A stretch of 64,000 bases of DNA from Sphagnum magellanicum. Taxonomy: Eukaryota > Streptophyta > Sphagnopsida > Sphagnales > Sphagnaceae. Positions 39,250-51,066 of the stretch are shown here, one piece after another. The position numbers and the translations under genes are program-made. The stretch covers positions 14,662,146-14,726,145 of the forward strand of contig CM038921.1 of NCBI GenBank assembly GCA_021904315.1, given 5' to 3'. Numbering within the stretch: the stretch's first letter is position 1; each line of letters begins with the position of its first letter. The notes below the pieces were generated by a model. That model had not been told where the DNA came from, searched no databases, and saw nothing but the letters and a program-made list of their open reading frames with translations.

Positions 39250-39800
39250 TCACAATGCTCATTGTAATGAACATAATGTAATATATGTTTTTTTTTGTTT
39301 TTTTTGTATCATCCATTGTGTCACAATTTACAACAAATTCAATTAGAGAAATGTTAAACAAAAAGTTATTCCTTTTGACATATTTATCAATGGTGGAAAG
39401 GCACATAATATTCGTAGAATCCAAAGGAAGTGTTTTCAACAATTTTACATTTTTCAATACAAATGCACGTTCTTGCCATGGGGATGTATTAATGAATTTG
39501 AGTATTCTAAATGCATGTTATAATGGAATAGACAACACTATATATATGTAACTAGTTGTGCTGACATTTGTTAAACATTAAAAAATACATTTCCCATCCT
39601 TTGAATACGAATATGTGTTTTTTTTTTTTCATTACTATTGACAATTATGACTTTTAGTTCTTTTGTAAGCATGTTATCTATTTTTGTTAGATAAGATGTG
39701 CAATAATTAGTTGCAGCATAAGGGTCAAGTATGAATTGCATATTTGTATTTGCTTGCCAAAGATTCCTAACATTAATCCCAAATTGAACTTTTGAACTTT

Positions 39801-41746
39801 TTATATTTCATTAAAAAAATCAACTTTTATTATTATTTATTGGAATTAATAAAACTGAAAATTAAACTAAATTGGTAAGCATGAGGGTAAAAAAGGGAGG
39901 TGCATAGGAGAGAAAAAAAGAGTTGGGTCTAAAGAATGAAGGAATGATATCTTGAATAGTCCCTTTGATTGTGACCTTGTGAATTCCCCCATGTTACTCC
40001 CCTTTGTCTAGGCTATTTGAAGGTGCAATAATTCATGGCATTGTTGTTATAAAATTTCAAACATTGTTGTGAGCTCCAACAATAACCTATTTAAAATAAA
40101 CTTCTTACTCCTTATTCCTTAATTTCTTGTTGTTTTGCACTCATTTTTCTTGTAATAAATTTGCAACCCCTTTCATTGTGGCCTTGCATATAAAGTTTAG
40201 GGTTTAGGGTAGTTCCTCTTTGTTTATCGTTTTCGTAATAGAGTTTAGGGTTTAAGGTAGTTCCCTTTTGTTTATCATTTTCATAATAGAGTTTAGGGTT
40301 TAGGGTAGTTCCCTTTTGTTTATCCTTTTCATACTAGAGTTTAGGGTTAGTTCCCATTTGTTTATAAATTACTTTACAACAATGGATGTGAAAAAATAAA
40401 TTCATGATCCATATTTTGGTTTTATGAATAAACTACATGTTAAATAGGCAAGGGTATTTGGACTTGGAGGCTTTAGGCCTATTGCCAAACAAAGAAGACA
40501 TGTGTGTATGTATGTAATGAGGCATTGGAGTTTCTTTAGATGATGTCTATGCAAGGGCATGCACTTTTTTCTTCATTTATTTGTTGACTTTCTAATTTTT
40601 ATATACAACATTTTTTTACTCAAATACACTTACACACAAAATAAATATATATTTGAAATACATTTACACTTACCCAACTAATATTTCAAGATCCATATAT
40701 AAATAATGATGGTGATTACGTTTTATTGGGACAACAAATATTCATATGATTTCTTACAACTTTCAATTTCTTCTACTATATATATATATATAAAATTCAG
40801 TACGGCATAATACATCTAACATCAAGTCCTTTGACTAGTATTTAGTCGATCATATTGTTGCATTTTATTTTTTTAATCTATTAAACATTTGAACCAAGTT
40901 CATGGCTAACATAGCCACTCAGTGATATTTTTTCAATTTTCTGATTTTGTGTTATTTTGCTAGCAACCCAAGAAACATTTAGCATTAAAATGGAGATAGG
41001 TTTTTAGAACCTATCTAAATAAATTTTTTTAAAGATTAAAAATTAACTAAAATCAGAGTCCAAATGTGGCAAAAAATTTTAACAGAATATTCCCTTTAAA
41101 ATTTAATTTAAAAAAAAAATTGGTGAAATTTTTTTGCACACAAAGAAAACATTGCAATAAGAAGCAGTTATAACTTATAATTGGGTTATAATCATTAGGG
41201 AGTTCAAACAGATTACACATGGAGGAATTGTCTTAAAGAGCCCCCCTATTAGGTTTAAATAGGCAATGGTGCAACCCAAATTCCAATACTTAGGGCTTAT
41301 TATTATACTAACAATAATGTTTCCTTTTAAAAAAAAAGGGGCAGCAATTTATTTTTATTTCAAATTTGTGATATATCTGAAGTAGATAAGATCATCACCC
41401 ATGAGGCAATTTAGCCAAATATGGCAATATAAGAGAGTAGAAAGTTTTTTTAAAAATGATATAAACTTCCTTCTATATATTTTTTGGCTACCTATTGGAA
41501 CTTAATATAGAAACTCTCAATTTAAACAACAACATTTAGATTTAATTTGTTAGGGGAGAATTGACAATTTCATTAATGCAACTCTGGAAAACAATCAAGG
41601 CACTATTGATCTGAGTTCAATCTCATTGGACATATTTATTATTATTATTATTATTAATTTGGAACAAATAGGAATACCCATTTTTGTGTGTGCATTTTGT
41701 GTTATTCCCTCATATGCTTCTTGTGTCATGCATGAATAACATGTTT
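39801..41746. other. Intergenic DNA beyond the Helentron
   Basis: Helitron-like text stops near 39800, and I see no further coding. A telomere-motif minisatellite is listed separately. At 41366-41435 lies a copy of the dispersed TTTGTGAT...TTTAGCCAAAT family, and at about 41637-41655 an ATT run. Confidence 0.45.
40194..40367 (+). repeat. 48-bp minisatellite containing TTTAGGG
   Basis: Units start AGTTTAGGG at 40194, 40242, 40290 and 40338, an exact 48-bp period with the last copy partial. Each unit holds one or two telomere-type heptamers followed by GGTAGTTCCCTTTTGTTTAT with small changes. Confidence 0.9.
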
Positions 41747-42050
41747 GTTGGCCTTGCCTACGAAGGTGATGATGATATTGTGTTTAGATTCATTATAGAG
41801 TATACCTAGTAGCTTAAGGGATTTTGGCCCCTAAGTAATAATAATAATAATAATAATAATAGGTCTATTTTTATTATATGAGGATTTTTGAAAGATGATA
41901 ATTTTGGCTTGTGTTGAAACTTGAGAGATTAGTTATAATAGAGTTGTAATAATATTTTTTTGAAGGATTTTGGGTTTTTCTTGTAGAGGATTCTTTTGAA
42001 GATTATATGTTTTTGCATGGTGAAAATATTTGAATTTCCATAATTCTTCT
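41747..42050. repeat. Dispersed repeat, copy 2 (first copy at 2266)
   Basis: Direct-orientation match to 2266-2550. Here an (AAT)8 microsatellite has grown inside the repeat (about 41837-41861), and short insertions add a few bases. No terminal structure was found. Confidence 0.8.
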
Positions 42051-42323
42051 CCTCTCAACTTTGAACAATGTTTGTTCAACTAGAGATTGCCTAACAACAA
42101 TGCAAGCAAGTTTCTCTTGTGTGTTTGGGTTTATTTTCTACAATCAAGATTGATCATTTGTTTCAAATATAATAAAATAAATAAATTGGTGATTTTCAAT
42201 TTTTTTTCCTTAAAATTCTGGTGAGTTTTTTTTTCCCTAAAAATAATAATTAAAAAAAATTCCTTTGTATGAGTGGAACTGGAATTTTTTTCTTGTTGCC
42301 AAGTAGCAAAAAAATTGTCAAAA

Positions 42324-42672
42324 AATCCATAATAGGCTCACCAGGGTTGGTCATGTAAATCCCTTGCAAAAGAGACCAAATATCAACCCAAGGTTAATCC
42401 ATCATAGACTCACAAAGGGTAGATCACATAAATCCCCTTGCAAGAGATTGAATATCGACCAAGGTAAAATCCATCATAGACTCAAAAGTGTAGATCATGT
42501 AAATCAATCCCTTGCAAGAGATTGAATGTCAACCAATGTAAAATCCATCATAAACTCACAAGGGTAGATCACATAAATCCCTTACAAGAGATTGAATGTC
42601 GACCAAAGGTAAGGTAAATCCATCATCATCGACCCACCCACGAGGGTTGATCACACATAAATCCCTCAATTT
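42324..42672 (+). repeat. Tandem array, 72-75 bp unit, five copies
   Basis: CCATCATAGACTCAC-like starts recur at 42327, 42399, 42471, 42545 and 42620. Each is followed by GGGTAGATCACATAAATCCC and GCAAGAGATTGAAT with changes. Copies differ by several substitutions each. Confidence 0.88.
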
Positions 42673-42827
42673 GGAGGAGTCTCCAATATGAGACTAGTAA
42701 TGAATAATTTGAAGGATTGCCTATTTTTGCAAGACCTTCTTCAATTTACTTATTCCATGCAACATGAATAACCTCAAAAAGACTCTTCCTCTCTCTCTAT
42801 AAAAATGGTCTATACATATTTTATATG

Positions 42828-42875
42828 TAATAATTACAATATATGTATTTATAAATACATATATTGTAATTATTA
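42828..42875. other. Perfect 48-bp AT-rich palindrome
   Basis: The left arm TAATAATTACAATATATG, continuing TATTTA, is followed without spacer by its exact reverse complement, so the centre is TTTATAAA. AT-rich palindromes of this kind can extrude as cruciforms. No gene is adjacent, so a terminator role is unlikely. Confidence 0.92.
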
Positions 42876-43470
42876 TATTTGTGATTCCCTCCCAACAACA
42901 ACCAAATAGGCTCGTCTCTCACAAAGTTAGTTATACACAAGCCAAAAACAAGCTACAATCTTCACATATTTTGTCCCTCTTTTATTTTGTAAAATTATAA
43001 ATCGATCCTCAATCCTTTGCCCACATTGGCCCATCCATCCATCCATCCATCATGAAGAGAATCAATCCTCAAGGAGCCTACTTTCACTTTAATGAACATG
43101 TTTTTTAAACGGCCTTTTAGGCCCATGTGAAATCATCCATATCCAACCCAGGATTTTATTTTATTTTATTTTCCATTTTTGTGATGTAGCTGAAATGGCA
43201 ATCATCCATCCATAAGAAAATTTGGCCAATTGTGAATTCTAGCATGAAAATGGATAGGATACTTTCAAGCCCCCTTTTACTTACAATGGCCTCTTTTAGG
43301 GACCATGGGGATGTTTGTTTGGTTGATGTTTGTTTGGTTAATCTTTGATTTTTCTTTTTGCTCATGGGGTTTAGGGTTTTAGGACTTTTCCCTTTGCGAA
43401 GTTTAGTCGACTAGAGGTGAAGGCACTCAAGATTTTACATGCCCTCCAAGGCATGTTAATATGCATTAGG

Positions 43471-43570
43471 TAACGGGTGAGAGGAGCCGGATTATTGAAT
43501 ATATAGTCAAGGTGTGAATGTGTTGAGACTATTTCGATAATCCGACTCCTCCTCCTCCTCTCGCCGGTTA
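43471..43570. other. 100-nt imperfect hairpin (foldback element or microRNA-like precursor)
   Basis: The left arm starts TAACGGGTGAGAGGAG and runs through CCGGATTATTGAA to TATAGTCAA (43510). The right arm starts TTGAGACTAT (43523) and runs through TCGATAATCCGACTCC to CTCTCGCCGGTTA. The arms pair over about 40 bases with a few mismatches and one bulge from an extra CTC stretch, leaving a loop of about 12 nt. Size and shape fit a plant microRNA foldback or a tiny MITE. I recognise neither arm as a known microRNA. Confidence 0.55.
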
Positions 43571-44532
43571 TTGGGCACAACCATTTTTTGGACTAACTAC
43601 TAGGAAACTAAGTGAAGAAGTTGAACTAGTAGATAGGTAAAAACTAAAAAAACTAGAGGAGAGAAAGGAGAAGATTATGGGTTATAACCACCCTCCTCTC
43701 GACGAATGAGCAAGTGACACGTTGGACAATGTAGTCGAGAAAAAAAAAAGACCGTGCTACAAAAAGTAGTGCAAAATAAGAAGTAAGTCCCTCCAAGTTA
43801 CAATCCTTTTGAGTAGGAAATGTAATGTATCTAGGAGGAATGTAAAAAATGACATAAATTTTAAAGGTAGCTAGCTTGCCCAATACATCAAAATAACAAG
43901 TAAAAATGAATGATTTACACTTTTCAACACTACTTGTCACACATGGTATGGTATGGTATGGTATGGTATGATATTTAGGGTATTATTATATCATTCATTC
44001 ACTTCTAAAGGGCTACTTGAATGAATAGTGGAGGAGGAGGAGGAGGAGGAGGTTGGATCAATACCAAAAAGACAATTTAGACATGGACCAAAATGACATG
44101 AATAATTGGCATTTAAGAGAATACAAGTTGTTTGTTTGTTTGTTGGGTGCCAAAATTTTATTTATTTTTTTGTCTTGAGAGAGCAACTTTTTTAAAAGTG
44201 TGAAGCCAATTGTGACAAAATAATTTTGTAGCACATTCCTCCTTTTTAGGACAATTTAGAACTTTTTTTTTTTTTTTTTTCCCCCAATTCTAAGGTCTAA
44301 TTTCCCTTCTAATTGGGTCCCACAATTTGATTGCTTCCTTTATCCAAATTTCTAAAGGTGATCCTAGGAAGGTAGCTTTTATGGGGGGTTGGGGTTGGGG
44401 TTGGGGGAGGAAGAGAAGAGGGGCACATTCAACATTAGTTGTGGTGGTGGGTCTTTGGGATTGTTGTTGGTTCATTACATTTTTTCATTAAGTTTTGGAA
44501 CTTTGGGGGACTCCTTTGCTATCTTCTTTGTT

Positions 44533-44575
44533 GTGGTGGTGGTGGTGGTGGTGGTGGTGGTGATGGTGGTGGTGG
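44533..44575 (+). repeat. (GGT)n microsatellite
   Basis: About fourteen GGT units with one interruption (GAT). The Gly- or Val-rich ORFs that cross it are compositional. Confidence 0.9.
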
Positions 44576-45002
44576 GCTTTGCGAGGTACCATTTGATTTA
44601 TTCATCTTCAACAATGATTTTTCTTGGAACTTGGATCACACTCCGATGATTGTCTTGTCTAGTGTGACGAACATTGAGAAAAAAAAAAGCATAGTGAAAA
44701 AAAAACCTCTTACATGGTGACCGTGATATTTTTTTATTTGGTAAAGGATATGATTGAGAGAGAGAGAGAGACCATACCCCCCAATTCCATCACTTAAATT
44801 ATTTTTTAAAAAATAAATAAATTACCAAATATCAACCAATTTCCCTTACCAACTCCTTTTTTATTATAAATAATTTTTTATAAAATTAAAAATAAAAAAA
44901 CAAAGAATTCGGAGTTACCTTCTTTTCATTTTTGCTCCACCCACAAAGGAAAAAATAAATTCTATACTACAAAGTTGAAGCTCATCTTGCATGTAAGTAA
45001 GT

Positions 45003-45003
<1 letters not shown>

Positions 45004-45041
<38 letters not shown>
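45004..45041. repeat. Poly-C tract, 38 C
   Basis: An uninterrupted run of 38 C, the longest homopolymer in the window. Shorter C runs follow at 45255-45261 and 45291-45301. Such runs can form i-motif or G-quadruplex structures. The length may be inexact owing to sequencing. Confidence 0.85.
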
Positions 45042-45043
<2 letters not shown>

Positions 45044-48000
45044 ATTTTCTAATCATCGAGCAATGAATCGTCTTAAAAGCCGTGATGTTCAAATTTCCAC
45101 ACCACTTTGGCATGCACAACTACGTGGCTATAATTCTCGGGGGGTGACAACTTATGGTGAGGTTTGCTTCACCACTCCGAGTTCGATTTACGCTAGGGTT
45201 TGTTTGCTTGCTTCATAACCGACTCGAGCATGATCAATCCCGTCCACCTCCCGCCCCCCCACCCATGGAACAAAAAACTACCGTAACTTAGCCCCCCCCC
45301 CAACACAACACATGATCCCAAGTGGGACATTTGTGAAGATAACGAGATAAAATGAAATCTTCGTCATAGAACAACAAAATATCCAAATTTGTGGCCGTTT
45401 TCATATGGTAATATAATGTGCCGGTAATGACCGACTATGTATGTAGTGAGCAATATTTGACAAAAAAATTGATTTCCATAGGGGCTTCATAGTATGTGTG
45501 TGTGTGTGTGTGTGTGTTTTTTTTTTTTAAAAATAAAAAATTATTTTTAATTTTTATAATAATATTTTTAATTTAAATCATAAATTTAAATTTTTATAAT
45601 TAAAAAAAATTAGGGTCATTTTTGTGTTGTAGCTAGAGTTGTGATCCCTAAACACATAGAAAGATTTAACCAAATCTCGCTACAATTGAGGTATGAAATA
45701 TAAACAAATTTGGACATCCTTTACAAATTTGGCTATCCTTTTTACTCGGAACAAATTATGTCTTAGAAGTTTTAGTTTATGTGTTTATTTATTTATTATT
45801 TCATATCTTGAATCATATTCACACCAAACCAATTTTATAAATTTAATAAATCAATCAATTTATAACCAATTTTATTTATAATCATATCATTTATGTTTCA
45901 AAATGGATAGTCATTTCTTTTCAAACTTGGTATCGAAAAAACAATTTAAGTTTTATCTCTATATGGATGGCAAAAACATATACATTGATTAATTGAATGA
46001 AGCAAAAAATCGACAAGATTAAAAAAAAAAATTATGAAATGATGGAATGATCTACAATTGTGTTCAACAATTTATTTTTTATTAACATGAGAAAATGGTT
46101 CACTTGCATTATCAAATGATAATGTAATAGGGCAAAATGAAGACTTGCATTTTATTGAGATGTTAAAATTCAAAGCATAATTTGATCATTTAAATGTTAT
46201 ATGTAGCATAATTTAATTTTGATTTTTTTTTTCCCATGACTATTTCAATAGTTAAGTAGGGTACTATTATTATTATTATTCAAAATTTTAATCTTAATAT
46301 TAATGTCAACAAAATTTTGATATTAAACATAACTTTCAAATTCAAATAAATGGTATATGTAAGGTTGTAATGTGCCATGATGGATGGAGCTTTTATTGGA
46401 GTCTTTTTTTTTTTTAAATCATAAATTTCAGCTAAAATATCTTCATTATTTTAATTTACCAAAAATCATCTCCAAATTTGTCATATCTAGCCATGGAAAA
46501 GCTCACCTGATCAAATATATAAATTCTTAACTTGTGGTCAAAAGCTAATGGAATTCACCCTTTTTTGCAATAGATTCTAACATGTCGCCTTTTATGTCAT
46601 TTTAGAAGGAAAAATGGGGACTTTTTAAAATTTAAAATTCCCAATTAGTCCAAAGTTTCACCCATTTGTACTACATTCTCTTTTTTGTTATATGAGGAAA
46701 AAGAAAAGAAAGGAAAGGAAAAGAATTTTATTATTAATTTTTTCATTCCAAACGTTGGGTTTAAAGTGAAAGAAATCACATATCTAAGAGGAGGATGGCA
46801 CTCTCTTTTGATGAGGGTTAACCCTTTTGAGAGGTGGGTGGGTACGAAAAGAAAGAAAAATAAAAATAAAAAGGGAAAAAAAAAAGTTTCATCTCAAAAG
46901 GGTCTAGTAAAATAACAACTAACAACAAACATAACACGAGAAATTTGCACTTTCTTTTTGTTTCATGAGGAAAAAGGGGGGAAAAAAAGAGAGAGAGAGA
47001 GAGAGAGAGAAAGAGGGTTAACCTTTATTTTCAAAATGTCACAAAGGCAAAAGCACATTAGTTGTTTGTTGTGGTCAAGTTATTGGAACCATAGTTCTTT
47101 TTGTTCAGGTGATGGCATTAGAACCAAATATGGTTTTTCTTACAAAAGTAGGCCTTACTTTGTTCATGACACGTGTGAAATAAACCTTTTTGTGATTTCA
47201 TCCATTTCAATGTGTAAAGAAAATGTGATTATACATCATAGTTTGAGATTAGTGTAAATTTTTACACTATCATAAATTTAACATTAGCCAATAATCCCAC
47301 ACTATGGTATATACATTAGTATTGGTTTGGTATGTTGACAACAAGCGACCATTTCTTCAATAATTGGCCAACATGGTCTCAATGTGAATATTTGATACTT
47401 GGATGGATGATACCGATGATACCTCATACATACAAGTTGGTATGAGATTATTGTCTATTCATGTTCATGCTTTTATATAAATCTACCTAATTTATATAGA
47501 TCCATTTCAAGACAATTTGAAGACTCATGTTCATTAACCCAATGTCCAAATTGAAAAAAACCTCAATACTAGTACTCAACTAATATGTTGAATTGGACAT
47601 ACCCACCCAAAAATGATAGTGTATATATATATCACATGCATTATATGTTGAAATGGATACAACCACAAAGTTTACCTCAAACATATGTCATGATCCAAGG
47701 CTTCTAGGGAAATACCATATTTTTTAGTAGTAGTAATGCATGAAAGAGAAATGCCTTCTTGACCCCCTTTCATCATCATCATCATCATCATCATCATGTT
47801 AGTGCTTTTATCAGGCTCATGAGATCATTTGGGTTAGTTTAAGGATTGTAGATGATCCTAGAAGGGTTTAGGGTCTTGTATTGTTGTGTTGGAAACTATG
47901 GTTTTTTGGGGGAATGGGTAGTGAGTGGGTGGGTCTCTATTTTATAAGGTGAAATAGATTTCTAGATGATGCTTTTTCTTCAAACTTGGCCCTTCTTCTC

Positions 48001-48169
48001 ATGTGACTTCATTATTGCCGAAGGGAAGGGGCACCACATCTATCTCTCCCTTATTCGACAAGCTTGAAGAAGACGGAATGCGGCTATTGATGCTTTACAC
48101 ATTTGTGACCATCTTTTTGGTTTTTCTATATTGCTTGTGCTGCTGCTTTAACCCAGCTAGCACTTGGCT

Positions 48170-48302
48170 TCAATAATCGAAAAGAAGAAGAAGATGCAAC
48201 ACATTAATAATCGTCAAAAGAAGAAGATACGAATACATTAATAATCGTCAAAAGAAGAAGAAGCAATGAATACATTAATAATCGTTAAAGAAGGAGAAGC
48301 AA
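48170..48302. repeat. 34-36 bp minisatellite, about four copies
   Basis: ATTAATAATCGTCAAAAGAA recurs at 48203, 48237 and 48273 (the last slightly changed), with a partial copy at 48171. Each is followed by GAAGA-rich sequence. Confidence 0.85.
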
Positions 48303-48312
48303 ACAATACGCG

Positions 48313-48377
48313 ATTGAATTGAATTGAATTGAATTGAATTGAATTGAATTGAATTGAATTGAATTGAATTGAATTGA
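48313..48377. repeat. (ATTGA)13 microsatellite
   Basis: Thirteen perfect copies of a five-base unit, starting 11 bp after the minisatellite just upstream. Confidence 0.95.
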
Positions 48378-49658
48378 CGAGGGTATTGACATTACATTCG
48401 TTATCCTTTTGAAGAAAGAGCAAAATACAATCTGTTATCATTTGTATTTGGTACTCTTGTTGGTGCTGTTGTTGTACCCAGCTAGGCTAGGCTAGTAGGG
48501 TTTCCTTTCAATGATCAAGAAAATACTGTATAGTAGCCTATTGAAGAAAGAACAACAACAACAACAACACTCTCCAAAATAATAATAATAAAAAATGTGT
48601 TTTACATTTGTTATCATTTTTTTCAACATTCCACCATAGCTTTTGTTTGAGCTTGAGTTCAATGCTCTCAAAGAAAAGAAGAAATATATATAGTGTGGGC
48701 GGGCTATTGCCGTATATTGAGCTTTGTTGTTATGGTTTATAATTTTCTCTTCAACGGGTTGGTGTTGATGTTAGTTAGTACCCAGTTAGCTCATTTGTAA
48801 TAATGTTGTTGTTGTTGTTGTTTGCCATCGATGATGTTCACACGATTTTATTTTTTAATGTCATCCATTTATCTATCTCTTGAGTTCTATCTTGTTGTGC
48901 TTCCCATTTGTGTGGGGTTCATGTGGGTTGTTGTCATCAAGGGAATAAAAAACTACAAGGGTTCTCTTGGGATGCATGTTGAGCTGACGAGGTCTTTCAT
49001 TTGCTTCGGGGAAATTTGTATTCCTAACACTTGTTTCTCACCATTTGTTGGTGTGTGGGGTTAATATCCCTTTGCAAAGTGCATGCATACCTAATAGGTA
49101 CGAACCTGGTACCCACCCTCTATAATTCTAATTTGGGAAGGACCCAATGTTTTAAAAAGATTGTGATGGGCAAATCAAAGTGATTCTTGCACACACAACA
49201 ACACCCAAATTTAAAATTAAAAAAAAATCCCATAAAAAATATTTTTTAGAAATTTAAAGAGAAAAAAAAATAGAAAAGAAAGAAGAGGGTACACCTGCCC
49301 CAATAAATTAATATGGTATTGACAATAGGCATACCTATTAGGTAGGTACCTATTAGGTGTTGTTGTTACCTTTGGGAATGTGATGGAGGATTAATTTTCT
49401 TGAGAGTTTGAAAAAATTTAGGGTGATACTACACCTACCTAGATAGCCTATTTGGGGGAAAAAGAAAGGATCAGCTGTCTATGGCTGGCACCCAAATGAT
49501 TCTTCTAGGGTTTTTGCTTTAGGGTTTTTGCTTCTTGGATGACAGCAATGACCACCTAAGATTTCTGGATAAGGAAGAGAAGAGAAGAGAAGAGAAGAGA
49601 AGAGGGGACTATAATGATCAAATCATTTGTAAAAGTCCAAGGGTATCTTGCATCTTAA

Positions 49659-49691
<33 letters not shown>

Positions 49692-51066
49692 TTTGTGTGT
49701 GTAAAGGTGTGACTCATTTGATCTCATAATTGGTCTTGGGAGCTTTCCTAGTTTGAACCCATTTGTTGCATGATTAAAATTGTGTTGAAGAAAGTTTGAC
49801 CCAATTTGTTTTTGCACACTTTTTTCATTTTTTTTTGGGGTGGGTGGGTTGGAGGAAAGTTTGGAAAAAAGGCAAGGCAATGTGGTCCACCATAGTGGAC
49901 CATATAGCAACCAACTCACCATAGTGAAGAACACCGTAACAAGCAAGGGATCAAAGCAATAGTTAAGAGAAGCAAACTCATACCATTCACACGACACACA
50001 CACGTGCCCTAACCTCACACATCCCTCCCTCATCCAGTTCTTCCATATCAGGAATGGAGGGGGGGGGGGCGAATGATTGGGGAATGAATATGTTTGAACA
50101 AAAAATAATTCATCAACAAAAGGAGCAAAACCATAGAGAGCATCAAACAGAACGGATTCAAGAAATTGGACTCCACAAGATGATTGGCAATTCAATGAAA
50201 GAATGAAAGAAGAATAGCTTTTGTCCCTAGTAATTACACACAATATGTCAAGCAAAAAAACAAACCCAACCAAAAAAAAAAAAAAAAAAAAAGCATGGAG
50301 AAAAAAATAATAACACCTACTTGAAGTTTGTTCCTTCTTCTGAGCTAGTAAAGAAGAAGCTCCACATCCCAACAAAAGAATAATATCCAGACTTTCTTTT
50401 TTTGGTGTGTTTCTTCATCATCATATAATCATTTATTCAAGACACATATGTGCCATAAACTTTTGTGGGTTTCATTCATTTTTCTATTGAAAGAATATAA
50501 TAATGTTTAGAATAAATTTGACATTAGTGTAATACATGTTATATGTAACTACATTCAAATGTAAAACGGGCCCTATTGCGTCATAGGTTAGCCCTTATTC
50601 TATTGTAGGCTCATGTCCTTGAGTGTCCCTCCCTCAAGGGAACGCACTCATCCGGGAACATCTCCTACAACTTAAACACCACATAATAAATATTATACAT
50701 TTTGTAGAATTGAATGAAATCATAAAATTTGATTTCGCTAATGTGTCATGAACCGTGGCTTTGTCAAAATATGGTTTATTCGACATCAATTTATGTCTAA
50801 CAATTGATGTAAAGGTCAAAACCTTACATTATTGTGTAAGGTAATACTCTCAAGAGAGGAAGAAAGGAGAAGACCCAAAAAGGAAAAAGGCCTAGCATTT
50901 ATTATAAATAAAAGCCCAAGACTAATCGACTTTAAAATGTATCAAAAAATGGCTTTGTGAGTCTAGTAGTAGTCTAATAAGAAGCTTTTTCTTTGCTTTA
51001 GTCAGCTGGTTGGAGAAAGATGCTAGAGTGGGGATCCATTGTCCATTGGCCTCTTTTTGTCTCCAT
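48378..51066. other. Intergenic DNA
   Basis: AAGAG repeats lie at 49574-49604, a (TG)14 run at 49662-49689 and an A run near 50273-50291. A minus-strand frame of 238 codons (50375-49659) is built partly from these simple repeats and is not accepted as a gene. A TATAAATAAAAG-like stretch at 50905 lacks a gene downstream. Confidence 0.45.

Larger units (their letters stand above)
33776..39800 (-). mobile_element. Broken Helitron of the Helentron type (end of Rep, Pif1 helicase, endonuclease), with two insertions
   Basis: Read right to left, the pieces follow Helitron order. The end of Rep shows LDPYAATNY and SYLTKID (39750-39680). A linker with RYVHYNE-like text (about 39290) follows, then DPKNYY (37008-36970). 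The helicase has a decayed Walker A, GVDTCKKFTLM (about 36500-36470), GVTIHS (near 35655), NEIS in place of DEIS (35538-35527) and FGNIDVVIISNFYQ (about 35450). Then come MLVELCACNYA (about 35000) and TIHQTQGLTL (34705-34676). A C-terminal endonuclease follows with CFIETH (near 34350) and IIGDFN (34051-34040). This Pif1-endonuclease fusion defines the Helentron/Helitron2 class. Frames are broken many times, and the HUH nickase part of Rep is missing at the right edge. It is split by a CACTA element and a short TIR element. Confidence 0.85.
43571..48169. other. Intergenic DNA rich in microsatellites
   Basis: No gene is supported. Simple repeats include (GGTAT) at 43943-43970, GGA at 44030-44052, GA near 44756-44772, (TG)12 at 45494-45517, GA near 46990-47010 and (CAT)9 at 47771-47797. 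A less AT-rich patch at 45060-45300 has no ORF or RNA gene that I recognise. A copy of the TTTGTG...TTTAACCAAATC family lies at 45621-45740. Confidence 0.5.

Noticed and set aside
43757-43771. CTACAAAAAGTAGTG as a CACTA right end
   Set aside because: No matching left end was found and no target duplication is seen.
44389-44720. Val/Gly-rich ORFs
   Set aside because: They are produced by the GGT microsatellite.
49659-50375. Minus-strand ORF of 238 codons
   Set aside because: It reads through a TG microsatellite and an A tract, giving His-Thr and Phe runs. It has no domain, and its remaining sequence has no coding bias that I can see.
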